From Micractinium sp. NFX-FRZ (taxonomy: Eukaryota; Chlorophyta; Trebouxiophyceae; Chlorellales; Chlorellaceae), in contig JAPTJF010000235.1 of the NCBI GenBank assembly GCA_029339195.1, positions 1 to 64,000 on the forward strand: a stretch of 64,000 nucleotides of DNA. The letters are read 5' to 3'. Of this stretch, positions 24,401-35,700 are shown one piece after another (position 1 is the stretch's first letter; each line of letters starts with the position of its first letter). Position numbers and translations under genes: made by a program. The notes below the pieces were generated by a model, which saw nothing but the letters and a program-made list of their open reading frames with translations, searched no databases and had not been told where the DNA came from.

Positions 24401-27400
24401 GCGCTGACAATGCCGTTGCCGCCGTTGCGGGTGGGCCCAAAGAAGGAGGCAAACGCGCGGCCCAGCTGGTAGGCGGCGGCTGCACAGAGTGAGGGGCAGC
24501 GTGGGAGGTTTGGGTGCCGCAGAAGAGAGGGGCAAAGGGGTGCTGCTTGCAGGGCACAGCGTGGCGGTGGAGGCAGTGTTAACAGGTGGTGCATCCGCCA
24601 CGCGCCCACTGCTGCTCCAGTGTAGAAGCAGAGCAGCGCATCTGGGAGACGGGCAGGTCATGCTGCACGTGGGCCTGGTCCACATGGGGAGTCGGGCAGG
24701 CACGCTGCAGGTGGGCCTCTTCCAGACGGGGAGACGGGCAGGCACGCTGCACACACGGGCATGCCGCAGATAGGCAAATGGGCAGGCTTGCTGCGCCAGC
24801 ACAGCGCCGGCTCACCGTACGGATCGGGCATCCACCAGCGGGGTGAGAAGTCGTCGGAACTCCACACGTGCGTGACAACCACCCTCAGGTTGGAGGCCTT
24901 CCAATCACGGTACACCCTGCCCCAGTCCAGCCACCACATGCCATCCGTGCCTGCATCTCAGCGGGCAGGCCGGGCAGCGTGGGCAGCGTGGGGAAGCCCG
25001 GCAGTGTTTCCTTGTGAGGAGGACCTAGTGAGGAGGAGGCAGGCCGTCAAAGAGAAGGGCACCCATGCCCACGACGGGGCGCAGCGGGGAGAGCAGGCTT
25101 CACGCAGACAAGGCGTGTTGTAGTCGGCCAGCACTGGACACTGAGCATGGCTCTGGGCATTGTGGGCAAGGCCAGCGGCAGGGGCAGCATATCTTTGGAT
25201 GGTGCGAAACAATGGGGGCATCGGGTGGCTTGGGCCAAGCAACTCGGTTGCTTGGTGGCAGTTGAGTAGAGGTGATTGTTTGAGGTAGGGCAACAAGAAT
25301 GCTGTTGAGAGCCAGCCCTCACTTCGTCAGCTTCATCGGTTGCGCCAATGCCGAGCGCTGCCTCAGGCCTGCCAGCCAGCACTCTGCCCACCCACCACTC
25401 CTGGCCTGCTCATCCTGCCCACTCACTCACCACCCCGTGCTGCCTGCCCAGCGCAGCCACCCACTCACCCGTCCAGCTCATTGTTTCGTACTTGGGATCA
25501 TTCTGGGGACGCGTCACATCCCAAAACAGGTTCTGCAGAAGAGGTCAGGATGGGCAGCGTGTATACTGTATTGGGCAGCACGGTGTGCACGAGCTGCGCC
25601 GGTGTTCAAGACGAAGAGCCGTGAAGGAAGAAGCAGGTGTGCGCTAGCGCTGGCTGCTGGCGGCAGGCTGCTGCACGCCACAACCGGCCAAGCGGGGTGC
25701 AGGCCGGGGCGCCGCGAATGCACGCAAGCGATGTGTGGCCGGCAGCACTATGGCACGAGGTACTACACAACTACTGGCTGCTTGGCCCCTGAGAACCTGC
25801 CCCGCTGTGCGTGCAGCCTTAGACCGCGCCAGGAACCACCTGGCGGATGGCTGCCCCAGCCCTTGCCTGGTCTCCGGCATGCATGCCAGTGCAGTGCAAG
25901 ACGAGATGCGTGCTGCAGTCTACCGCCCAGCAGCCAATCAGGGGCACCTTATACGAGTATCATGTGTCGGGTCACCCCTCCCCACCTGGTAGTTGCGTGC
26001 CGAGGAGGCCACCTCGTTGTACAGCACGCCCGCAGACTGGTTCCTGCGGGGGGCAGGCAGGCAGGCAGCAGAGGGCAGAGCAAAGGCAGGCATCGTGATG
26101 CGTAGGCTCAGTCATTTCACAGCAAGTGGTCAGGGGCGGAGCCCTGCACAGCACCGTGCAGGGTATAGGCTTGCAGCTGCCTCTGCTCCGCCCTGTTGGC
26201 CACTGCTTCAAGAGCACCGATGGCAGACGGCAGCCAACTGGGTCCGCTACTCACTTCATGCCCCAGCCCCAGATGCCGTTCAATCCCAGCAGGTCGCGGA
26301 ACGTGCGCCAGTGAGGCACAGGCGCGGGCGGCGGCCCCCAGCGGCCAAAGTTGTCGTACGCTTGGATCTCCCACCTGCACAGCATGGCACAGCATGTGGG
26401 AAGCAAGCAGGAAGTGAAGAAGAGCAGCACGTGGGAAGAAAGCAGCATGCGTCGCAGCTGCGGCTAGCCGTATTTCCCCTGTGCCTGGATCTGTCACGGG
26501 CGAAGCAGCAAAGGGACGCTGTAAGGTCATGAGATGCATGGCAGGCAGTGGGTGCACAATGAAAGGAGGCTCACATGTACACCTTGCCCCAGTCCTTTTT
26601 GTTGGTCACGGTGTGCAGCAGCTTGATGTAGCGCACGGGGGTGAGGTCGTCCAGCCAAAACTCCACGGTCGCCAGGGTGTCGGCTCTGAACACCTGCACA
26701 GGGGGTCACCCTCTGAGCGGGCCACGCTTCAACATGCCGGCCATATTCGCTTGCAGGTAACGTTTGTCAGCACGGCGGCATAACCACATGCGTGCATTGC
26801 GCGCCACCCCTGCTGCGACATGAGGAAACACGCACTGCCATTGCTTGCCTGCAGGGTGGTCCAGCTCTGGGCATTGGTGGAGATCATGAGTGCGGTGGTG
26901 TCGGCGTCTGGCGACCAAAACTTGGTGCTGCAGGCATGGCATGGCATGCAGGCTCATTCAGACGCAGGGAGACCCCTCTTGCCGGCACGGTGTGCGAAGT
27001 GTGTGCAAAGAGTGCAGCACCCGGAGCGGCGCGGAACCCCTGGCAGGCCGAGCTCCAAAACGAGAGCGGTCGTGCGCCCAGCAGGCACCTCCTGGCAACC
27101 AGCGGGGCGGCACGCCTGCCAGCGCTTGGCAGCGCCCCAGGCAGCCATGCTGTGCCACGCTGTGCCACGTCGGCCTCACCGTATCATGCCCACCATCTTC
27201 ACCCCCTGCATGTCGGCCTGCGCCCACTGCAGGCAGGGCCCCGTCTGCACGGCGACCTCGGTCAGGGTGAAGCCAGCCGTCGACTGAACACGCACCGCTG
27301 TCACGCCCGCCCACGAACCCTGCACGCGCAAGGAGGGAGGCAGAGCAGCATGTGCCCCGTCAGTTATTCAGTTTGCCCCCCGGTTCTAACCTTATCCTTA

Positions 27401-30400
27401 CCCTTACTCTTACTGTAGGTTCTGCCATTCAGCTTGGCGAACACGCAACAGCAAGCCAACCATGGTGGCTTGACCCTACACGCTGTCGGATGCTCATGTG
27501 GTGCATGCCCCTGCTCACATCGGCATAGACCCACTCGTAGTTTTGGGCCGTGGTCACCGTCATTGCCTTGATGCTGGAGCCATCGGCCTGCATAACAGGC
27601 AGCACACGAGGACATCGTCAGCCAAAAGTCACCAGCCAGACACACAGTGCGCAGCCATGGGGGAAAGCGGAGGCGCAGTGCTGCCACTACGCTGTGAGAT
27701 GCCCCTTTGCCAGGGCAGTCCAGGGCAGCCCCTTGGCGACGGAGCAGAGAACCCACACAGCATGCATGCGCGCACGTCAGTGCCTGAGCCAGGCTGACAA
27801 TGCTACGTGTTGCGGCAGCAGCAAGGCGGCAGGGTCCCTGCACCCACCCACCTTGAGCAACATGAAGTCGAGAGGCGCGGTGCCAAAGCCCTTATACGTC
27901 ACCCGCAGCACGGTGGCAGCTGCAGGCAGTGTCACCGTCAGGAATGCGCCAGCCTGGCCGGCGGGCGTGCCAGCTGGCAGCGAGATGAATGCGCCGGTGT
28001 AGACGTCAAAGTCCGTGGCATTGGCCAACAAGGTAGCGCCCTGGGAAGCGGTGCAGCGGCCGGCCTGGGAGCAGGCCTGCTTGATTGGGTTCATGTCGTC
28101 GCGCATGAGATAGCCGGTGGGGAAGCAGGCGTCTGCAGGGGAGGAAAGGACAAGAGGGAGGGCTTGGTGGGAGGGCGTGCATGTTTAGGTTGCACTCAGG
28201 CTGCTGGCATTAGCATGCACTGCATGGCTGCAGGTGGTCCAACATGCTCGGAGGGTGCTGCAAGGGAAACCATCCTCTGGCTTGCACCGCACCAGTGGGG
28301 TGCCACAACGGAGGTCCCAGGCAACGGCCCTGCGGCCCACTCACCGCTCTGCCACTGGCTGCTCTCGAGCCCATCTGTGATGTGCTGCACATCGTTGTCT
28401 GGCGCAGTGGAAACAGCGACAGGCTTGCGGAACGCCATTGAGTCGATGGTGCCGGCCCTGGGGTTCCACTCTCCGGGGGCGTAGTTGCGGGGCGAGGGCG
28501 GGGGCGGGGGGCGGGGGGAGGGCGGCGGCGGCGAGGGCGGTGGAGAGGGAGGCGGAGCCCACGCGTCGATACCCCACTGCAGGTGGCAACGGGTGGGAAG
28601 GATGACCAGGGTGTAAGAAGAGGGGGCAAGGAGAGGATGGAGGGGCGCACACCTGCAGGCAATACACAGGGTCGGCAGCACCTGGCAGGGCAGGGCAGGC
28701 TGTGGCAGGCCAGCAGCTGAGCAGCAGGCGGAGCTGCCTGTCAGATGCCTGGCCTGCTGCCAGTCTTGGACTCACCACAAACACCTTGGCCCAGTCTCTC
28801 TCCCTGCAAAGCGGTGTGCCCAGGGACCAAGGGCGTGACTCAGTCGGGAGCAGGCTGCAGCTGTTGGTGTGCACACCCACATGACTGGCAGCCAGCTCCG
28901 TCCTTTACCGTTGGACCCCGCCCCACAACCTCCTCTCCTCTTCACAACGCTTGGGAGGCCACATGTATGCAGTCCTCCCAACGTCACTGCTGCACCCGCC
29001 CAATCCAACAAGCCAGCAGCTGCCGGTGCTCGCTGTTGTGTGAACCATGCTCCCAAGCAGCGCCGCTCACTTGAGGGTGTGCCTGATGGCCAGGAAGCGT
29101 GCGGACACGGGCGGGCTGAACGGGAGCGTGACTGCCTCAGCCCGTGCAGGGTCGAGCGTCGCCAGCGACTGGAAGGTGACGCCGTCGGTGCTGGCCAGCA
29201 GGGTGGAGTTGATCCCGTCGCCAGAAGGCCAGTACTTGGTCCTGCAAACAATGTGAGGGCAGGCCCAATGCGCTTGGCGGGCAGCTGAGCAGCTGGCAGG
29301 CGGGCAGGCGTGTGGAGTTGAGGCTGTCAATGGGAGGCTGTCAATGGGAGGCGCGCACCTTGTTCTGCACAGCGCATGGCAAGTGTGCGGAGGGCCAGCG
29401 TAAGAAGAAGGCAGGCAGGCAGCAGCTGCAGCGCGCCGCTGCCAATGCTGGCTGGTTGCACCAGAAACAGCGCCGCACACCCGCACAGCAGGCAATCCAG
29501 GGCCGGCAGCCGGCACCGCAGCTGCACACACGGGACCTGCTCATTGGCCCGAGCTGCACCACACCTCCCGCCCCCACCCCTCCCCTCACCTGACCACACC
29601 CACGGCCCGCACAGCGCCCAGATCCACGGTTGCCTGCTCAAAGCTCTGGGCGGTGGTGGCAGCAAGCTCGGTGACGGTGAACCGAGCGCTGCATGACAGC
29701 TGGATGGCGGCAGCGCCCTGCCAGGTGGGCGCTCCAAGGAAAGCCACCCACGCGTAGCTTTGGTTGGAGGCAATCGTGCCCAGGGTGATGCTGCCCCCAG
29801 CTGCTAGCTCCAGAGAAACAGTGACCGGGGAGTTTGCTGGGACGATGCCCCGAAAAGTGATCCGGCGCACCGCCAGCGGCGCGCCTGGCAGCGTGACGCG
29901 CAGCAGAGCGGGTCCGCCTCCCGCCGCTGGCAGGAAGATGCCTGCCCCGGCAGCAGTGCCGGCATCGGTGACAACTGCCAGGGGCTCTGAGCCGGCGGGA
30001 GAGGTACAGGCGGAGGGTGTGGTGGTGCAGCGCCCTAGCAGGACATTCATGTCTGAGCGCCCCAGGTAGCCTGCAGGGGCGGGGATGGCGGGCGGGTGGG
30101 AGGTCGGGCCGACTTAACATATTTGATTACCCACCCACTGAAAGCTCGTCAATGGTCCCCAGCTTAATCGCCTTTTCTGACACCCTGTATCAGGTGTTCA
30201 TGTCGTAGGTAAAAAGTCATTGCTTTCCAGTGCCCCCCAAAGAGCCCCCATGCACTAAGTGTGGGCAGGGCGGCACCTGTGGGGAAGTTGGCGTCGCTCT
30301 GCCACCCAGTGGTGTCGTTGCCGTCGAGTAGAGTAGCCAGCACCGACTGCATGCTGTTGCTGGTGGACGTGACTGCAGTTGCCGTGAACTTGGGGTACGC

Positions 30401-30645
30401 AGGCACCTGCATGGTGGCGCAGGGGAGAGAAGGCTGGTACGCGGTGTGAGGCGGCGACGGCGGCGGCGGGTGGACCCCTGGGCTTCACCCGGCGGGGGTG
30501 GCGGGCCCCACCCTCCTTGGCTGCTGCCCGGGGAGGCTAACCGCAGGGGATCTCTCTGCACCTGTTGTGCCAGCAGGCCTGGCGACAGCAGCAGGAGAGC
30601 GGCTGCAAGCAGCGGCCACCCCGCCGACGCCTGTGACCACGCCAT
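20946..30645 (-). CDS. Secreted GH-A-like hydrolase with discoidin and HRGP modules, copy A
   Basis: Twenty-six minus-strand exons in consistent phase code 1257 aa: 30645-30562, 30406-30277, 30070-29590, 29241-29071, 28803-28776, 28576-28345, 28132-27852, 27587-27519, 27319-27180, 26927-26849, 26693-26575, 26374-26255, 26043-25986, 25532-25469, 24950-24816, 24479-24346, 24144-24073, 23850-23676, 23509-23314, 23041-23012, 22799-22709, 22483-22374, 22147-22051, 21924-21788, 21629-21585, 21441-20946. Layout: signal peptide (1-27); discoidin-like module (29-298; LLDGNDTTGWQSDANF, VDLGAVRAVGVVRTKYW) split by an insert starting [23 protein letters not shown] hinge (about 305-328); second discoidin-like module with DMNPIKQACSQAGRC insert (to about 640); catalytic region with GNEPW (E763, predicted acid/base) and LTEWGWD (E879, predicted nucleophile), as in clan GH-A; beta-rich domain (to 1077); SPPP tail. 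Intron 26694-26848 has a GC donor. GH family and substrate are unknown; wall or matrix glycan is inferred. Confidence 0.85.
24640..24790 (+). repeat. Imperfect intronic repeat in copy A
   Basis: Diverged units around 'acgggcaggcacgctgca' recur about four times in the intron between exons ending at 24816 and starting at 24479. Copy B lacks this array. Confidence 0.7.
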
Positions 30646-30689
30646 CCCGGCGCAGACGGGGCGTTTCGGTTACAGGCGAAATATAGGAC

Positions 30690-30860
30690 GTAAGCGATGC
30701 GACTAGGACCACTGAGTGGCCATACGGCACAGCTCCGGGAGCGTCCCAGTCCACGTCATATCTTCCGCCCTCGAACCGGGATTTCAAGAGCAACGGAAGT
30801 CTCCCGAAGCCCTTCACATGCCCGGAATTGATACGGAGGCGAGCTGACCCGCCGGCTGGT
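30690..30860 (-). promoter_or_regulatory. Conserved upstream region of hydrolase copy A
   Basis: This block just upstream of the copy A start is about nine-tenths identical by eye to 42000-42175 upstream of copy B. It includes 'gtccacgtcatatcttccgc' and 'gaagcccttcacatgccc'. Introns of the two genes are far more diverged, so this block is probably promoter or 5' UTR under constraint. The factor that binds it is unknown. Confidence 0.65.
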
Positions 30861-31139
30861 TGTGCCTCCCCTGCACCTGCTGGCGGGGGCGTCCGCCGCT
30901 GGCGGTCAGCTGCCTGCCCGGCTGCCGCCGCCGGCTAAGCAGCAGCCAAGTTAAAATCTGGCCTTAACCAGGCACCATTAGATAAACAGTCCTGTGCCTT
31001 TCTGGCTTAACAGATGACAGTGCGGGCTTTCTCAAGCAGTGGAGAGGGGTGCGCCTGCAGTGCCAAAAGCGCAGCCAGGGAGCACCCACCAAAGATCGTA
31101 CCGGGCAAACCCCGCCAACCCTGGAGTTGACACCAGCAG

Positions 31140-31700
31140 CAGGGGCTTGCGGTCGTCCCCGCCCATACGCCGCCATCAGGGCTGTCGTACACACATACGC
31201 ACACTTCCCAGGTGCTGCTTCATGCACTGCAAAGCAATGAGCGGCGGCAGTGCACAGGGGCCAGTCAGCCCTGCCAGTGGTGCGGTTGCAGCCTCGACGA
31301 GGCTGCACATGCTGAGTCGGCACGGTAGCACAAGAATGTGCGTCAGGCGATGCGGCTGAGAAGCAACAACAAAGCAGCAGCAGCATACTTCATGTCGTTC
31401 ATATGTACAACACACCCGCCGCATGTGCACACACCACATGCCGCCACGCTGCGCATGACAGCAGCGGCCCAAAGGGCACGGCACCACCGATGTGCAGGTG
31501 CAGGGGCGTAGGCAAACACGTGCTTGGCCACGGAACCCACATAGCCTTGCAGATAGCCCTCCAGACTGTCAACGAACGCCAGCCTGTTGGCGGGGAGCAG
31601 CCGTGCATTGGAGAAGAATCCCCACGATGCTTCGCCCACCTGCCACTTCCCCGCCTGCTGCAGACCTGCCTCGCTGTCGCTGTGCAGCCACTGCCACACC
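31140..31700 (-). pseudogene. Truncated copy of the zinc-finger gene
   Basis: On the minus strand this segment codes VWQWLHSDSEAGLQQAGKWQ, then LEGYLQGYV, then SLQCMKQHLG. These match VWQWQKESDCEALQAGKAGM, LEGYLQEEV and SLQFMKQHLG of the intact gene at 46225-46890, with similar intron sequence between. Just after CMKQHLG the copy carries stops and frame breaks. The large polyQ/zinc-finger exon is absent: the next homologous DNA corresponds to about 42450. The 5' side stops where the 3' flank of hydrolase copy B begins. It is a remnant left by the segmental duplication. Confidence 0.75.
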
Positions 31701-32335
31701 CCTACATCGTTTGCCCTGCATGCGCACATGTGCCTGCTTTCGGACGTCCATCCTTTTGCATGCCAGCCGCCTGTGCATCCATACAAGCCAGCTGCGGAGA
31801 GGGCGGACTAACGAAAGGACAAGGTAGTGTAGGGGCGCCTGGATGCGAGCTGAGGGCAGGCACAGCATGCAGCTGCGTCCTTCAATTGAGTGGCAGCGGA
31901 TGGCCGGTGGTGATATGGCATGTCACAGTTGGCCAGGCTGGGGCTCAGCTCCCTCATTGCAGGGCAGACTGTGCAGCGTAGCACGGGAAACAGCACGTGG
32001 AGGTAGCGCAATGCAGGGAGCGAAGTGGTGGATCAGGTGTTCTGTTGAGCCAGCGGCTGGTTGCGGCTGGGGAGGAGTGCAGCGAGGAAGATGGAAGATG
32101 AGTGAAGCATAAAGAGTGCAGTGAGCTGTGCGGTAGAAGCACTGAGGGGAGGGAGGTGCAAGGCAGTGTAATGGGCGCGTATCATGAGGAGGGAAATGCA
32201 AGGAAGCGACATGAGCTTGTGCTATGGGAGGGGGGATGCAGGTAAGAGCAAATGGCGTGTGTTATGGATGAAGCTGCAGGGAAGGGTAAGGCACGCGCGT
32301 GTTCTTGGGGAGGGAGGCAGCAGGGAAGCGTGACA
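31701..32335. other. Duplication junction and 3' flank of copy B
   Basis: No gene is seen here. The sequence is homologous to 20405-20945 and begins directly after the zinc-finger remnant, so the unit-to-unit junction is near 31700. Confidence 0.65.
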
Positions 32336-32759
32336 TCAGCGAGGGGGTGGAGGCCTAATGGGCGGAGGTGGTGGTGAAGGCCGTGGGCTTGGGGGAGGTG
32401 GGGAGGGCTTTGGGGGAGGAGGAGAGGGCCTTGGGGGAGGAGGAGAGGGCCTTGGGCGTGGGGGCGGTGGGGAGGGCCTTGGCGGCGGAGGAGACGGCTT
32501 GGGGCTTGGAGGAGGAGGAGGGGGCGGGCGGGGGCGAGGGGGTGGGGGAGCAGGGGGAGGGGGGCGAGGGGGCGGAGGGGAGGGCCTGGGAGGCGGAGGG
32601 GAGGGCTTGGGGCTGGGGGGCGGAGGGGCGGGAGGGCGCGGACGCGGGGGCGGGGGTGCGGGGGGACGGGGACGCGGGGGCGGGGGAGAGGGGGGTGGCG
32701 GCCTTGGGGATGGCGGCGGCCTCGGTGGCGGAGGGCCAGGGGGCGGGGCCAGCGCGGGC
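32336..32759 (-). repeat. Proline-rich (SPPPP/RPPPP) tail exon of copy B
   Basis: This exon codes the same kind of SPPPP/RPPPP tail as copy A, about 140 residues, with a different order and number of blocks. It ends IRPPPPR before the stop, against LRPPPPR in copy A. Confidence 0.9.
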
Positions 32760-35700
32760 CTGCAGGTAGCATGTAGTGCAAAGTTAGCACTGCCTGATAC
32801 AGGCCTGATACAGGCATATGCCCTGCTGCATGGTGAGGTGTGCAGGCGATTGAGGCTGACCTCTTGACCCACAGAGCACAGGTGGGTCAGCTGTGACAAA
32901 AGCTTGGACGACAGTCGCATGAGCTCTGTCGACTCCAAGCGATCAGCCAGGGGCAACACGACAAGACCAGTGTCTAAAGGCCAGGGCTGAACAGCTGGGC
33001 AGGGTGCAGTGGCAGCTGCCTTGCCGGCGGCGCTCCCAGCCAGCCTGTTCACGAGCAGCAGGCATGCACACACTGCACAACTCACTCACATGCAGGCAGC
33101 TCACACTCACGTGCCCTCCAGCCGAACCAGCAGCGCCGCCGGCCCCACCCGCATGGTCCAAGTCTGCCCATCCGCTGACGCCTGCGGCAGCGCCGACTGC
33201 TCGGTGTATCCGACACTGCCGCTGCCCTGCCCGTTGATGAGCCAGGCCTGCAGGGATGAGGGGAGGAGAGGGGTGGGAGGCAAGCATACATGGCAAAGCA
33301 AACAAGGAGCAGGTGGCGCTAATCACACAGCCAGAAGAACGCGTGGAAGTCGCGTGTGTGCGGCCTCCCAGCCTCTCACCTGTGCAGGCCGCACTCCGGC
33401 CACGCTTCCCGGCGCCAGGCGCAGCTGCACGGTGGTGAACACGTCGCCCGCAGGGTCCTCGCCCACCTCCACGGGCCTGCACACACACACACACACAGAA
33501 AAACGTGGCGGTAAGAGAGGCAGGGCAGGCCCAAAGCGTCAAGCAGGCTGGAGGCGGGGGCTGCTACTGGGGCTCAAATCCGGCGTTGGGATATGTTCTG
33601 AGAAGCAAGGCTTTGCTCCCCACTTGTGCCGCCAGGCACCTGGATGGCACACTTTTGCCGACCTCACCAGTGCCCCACCCACCCACATTTCCCCCCAACC
33701 CAGCCACCAGGCCGCACCTCCAGGCAATGATGTGTGTGGCCCTGCCTGTGGCCAGGTCCCCCAGCACGTAAGCCCACACATCATTGGTCTCGCTGATCAC
33801 CGCCTTGAAGGAGGAGGAGCCGGCCAGCTGCAGGGGGGCAGGGGGGGAAAGGGCAACAGGGAGGCGGGAAGGGGCGTGTCAGCTCGCGTGGAGACCACCC
33901 CAGTTCATATCGCACCAGGCGCCATCGGTGCACTAGACAGCTGACTTTGCAGGACCAGGCCCCTCTTATCCTAGGGTATGCCTGGTAAGGTCTGCCCAAG
34001 CCACATGGAGGAGCGGGGTTAGGGGGGAACATAGCGTGAGGGCCCGGGCTTGCCTGCATGAACCCTGCCAGGGAGCGGTAGACGGGCTTGATGGGGAAGC
34101 CGGTGTCGTTGGAGCCGCGCAGGCCGGAGCGGCAGAACAGCGTGATGCTGCAGGAATGGAGATACAAATTGGAGAGCGCGCTCATTAGCACCATGCAACC
34201 AACCACCCCGAGTGGCTGCATGTGAGAAAGGCACCGCGGCAGTCGCAGCTGGATGTAGGCGTCAGGGGTTCCAACATACAGAGAGCTCCCGTGACCCCAA
34301 GCCCTCTCCCAAACAACCACGCAATCTCTCCTTTCCTACCTGCAGTTGAAGCCGTCGGCATAGAAGAACCTGCGCGGAGGCCCGGATGGAGAGGGGCAAC
34401 GAAGGGGATGTCAACAGGGGTGGAAGAGGTGAGGAGCGGCCCGGGTGGGGAGGCCAGCGGGCACGCGGCGCCGCCGACAGGGAGTGCCTGTTGCTCCTGC
34501 GCCTCTCTTCAGGAGTATGAAGAACGTTCCTCGGTCGGCAAGCGGCTGTGTCGCCAGGCAAGTCACCGCGGCATTGCCTGGCGGCAGCGTGGCCCCCAGC
34601 ACACCCAGGCAAGGCAGCTCACCAGTGCGCCTGGTCGATGCCCTTGCGTGCCAGGATCATCAGACCCCGCACAGCGTACACTGCTTGGGCGTGCTGGCTC
34701 ACGCATTCGGTGCCCATGCAGGCCTCGCCGGGCAGGTGAGCGTCCCAGCCCCACTCGGTGACCCACACAGGCTTGCCGGGCATGTTGTTGTTGCGCCACG
34801 CCATAAAGTTGTTCAGGCCTGCGGGCAGAGGCAGGGCAGGAGCTCCAGCTGTCAGGGAGAGGCGGGGAGCTGTGTGTGATGGGAGCGGTGCCAGCTTCTT
34901 TCTTTGCGCGCGGTGCCCCTGCCTGTTGAGGTCCCACCTGCTCCCAGGCGGCGCACGTTCATGCATGCATATGCAGCTGCAGGCAGGCCGGCGCTGCAAC
35001 CTCAGCTTCAAGCCCCCCCATGCCTCTACCCCCACGCTTGTATCCCCCCGGACCGCCGCCCCCGCCCCAGCGCACCGTTAAGGTCGCTGCCTCGGTGCTC
35101 TGGGTGCACGTAGCGCCGCACGCCGTCCAGCCCGGTGAACATGGAGTAGGTGTGGGTGTTCAGGGCTCCAATGTCGGGGGCAATCGCTTCCGAGACGCGC
35201 GCCCCGATGAAGTTGCCGTTGTTGGCGTCTTCGGCCCAGGGGTTGCTGGCCTGCAGCACAGGCCAGACGAGAGCCAACGATTTGTGTCATGCATACAGGG
35301 ATTGCAGGTGGACAGGCAACAGGGCGGGCAGCCTCCCAGCTGCGGCAGGGCAGGCAATGCTGCTTCCCTCAAATGGAAGATTGCTCCACTGCTTACCCCC
35401 ACGGCCGCCCAGCAATGCAGCCAAACAGCTGCACACATGTTCCCCTGCCCATCCGCCCCGCCTCACCTGAAGCGCGCAGGGCAGGCGCAGCAGCGCGGGG
35501 TCTCCGGCCTTGGCGCCGGCAATGTAACCACTCAGGATCTGCACACAGGGAGTGCAAGCAGGGCGAGGCAGCGGTGGCACTGAGACAGGCTGCTGTCTGT
35601 GTGCAAGGCAAATGCAGCACCACTGGTTTGCCTTGGCATTTGATGGCTCGCCTGACCCACCTCAGTCGTGACTACCCCCGTACAACAAGTGCTTATATTC

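Noticed and set aside
31140..31790. Independent short gene reading MYGCTGGWHAKGW on the minus strand
   Set aside because: The conserved part matches internal exons of the intact zinc-finger gene, introns included, so it is a remnant rather than a new small gene.
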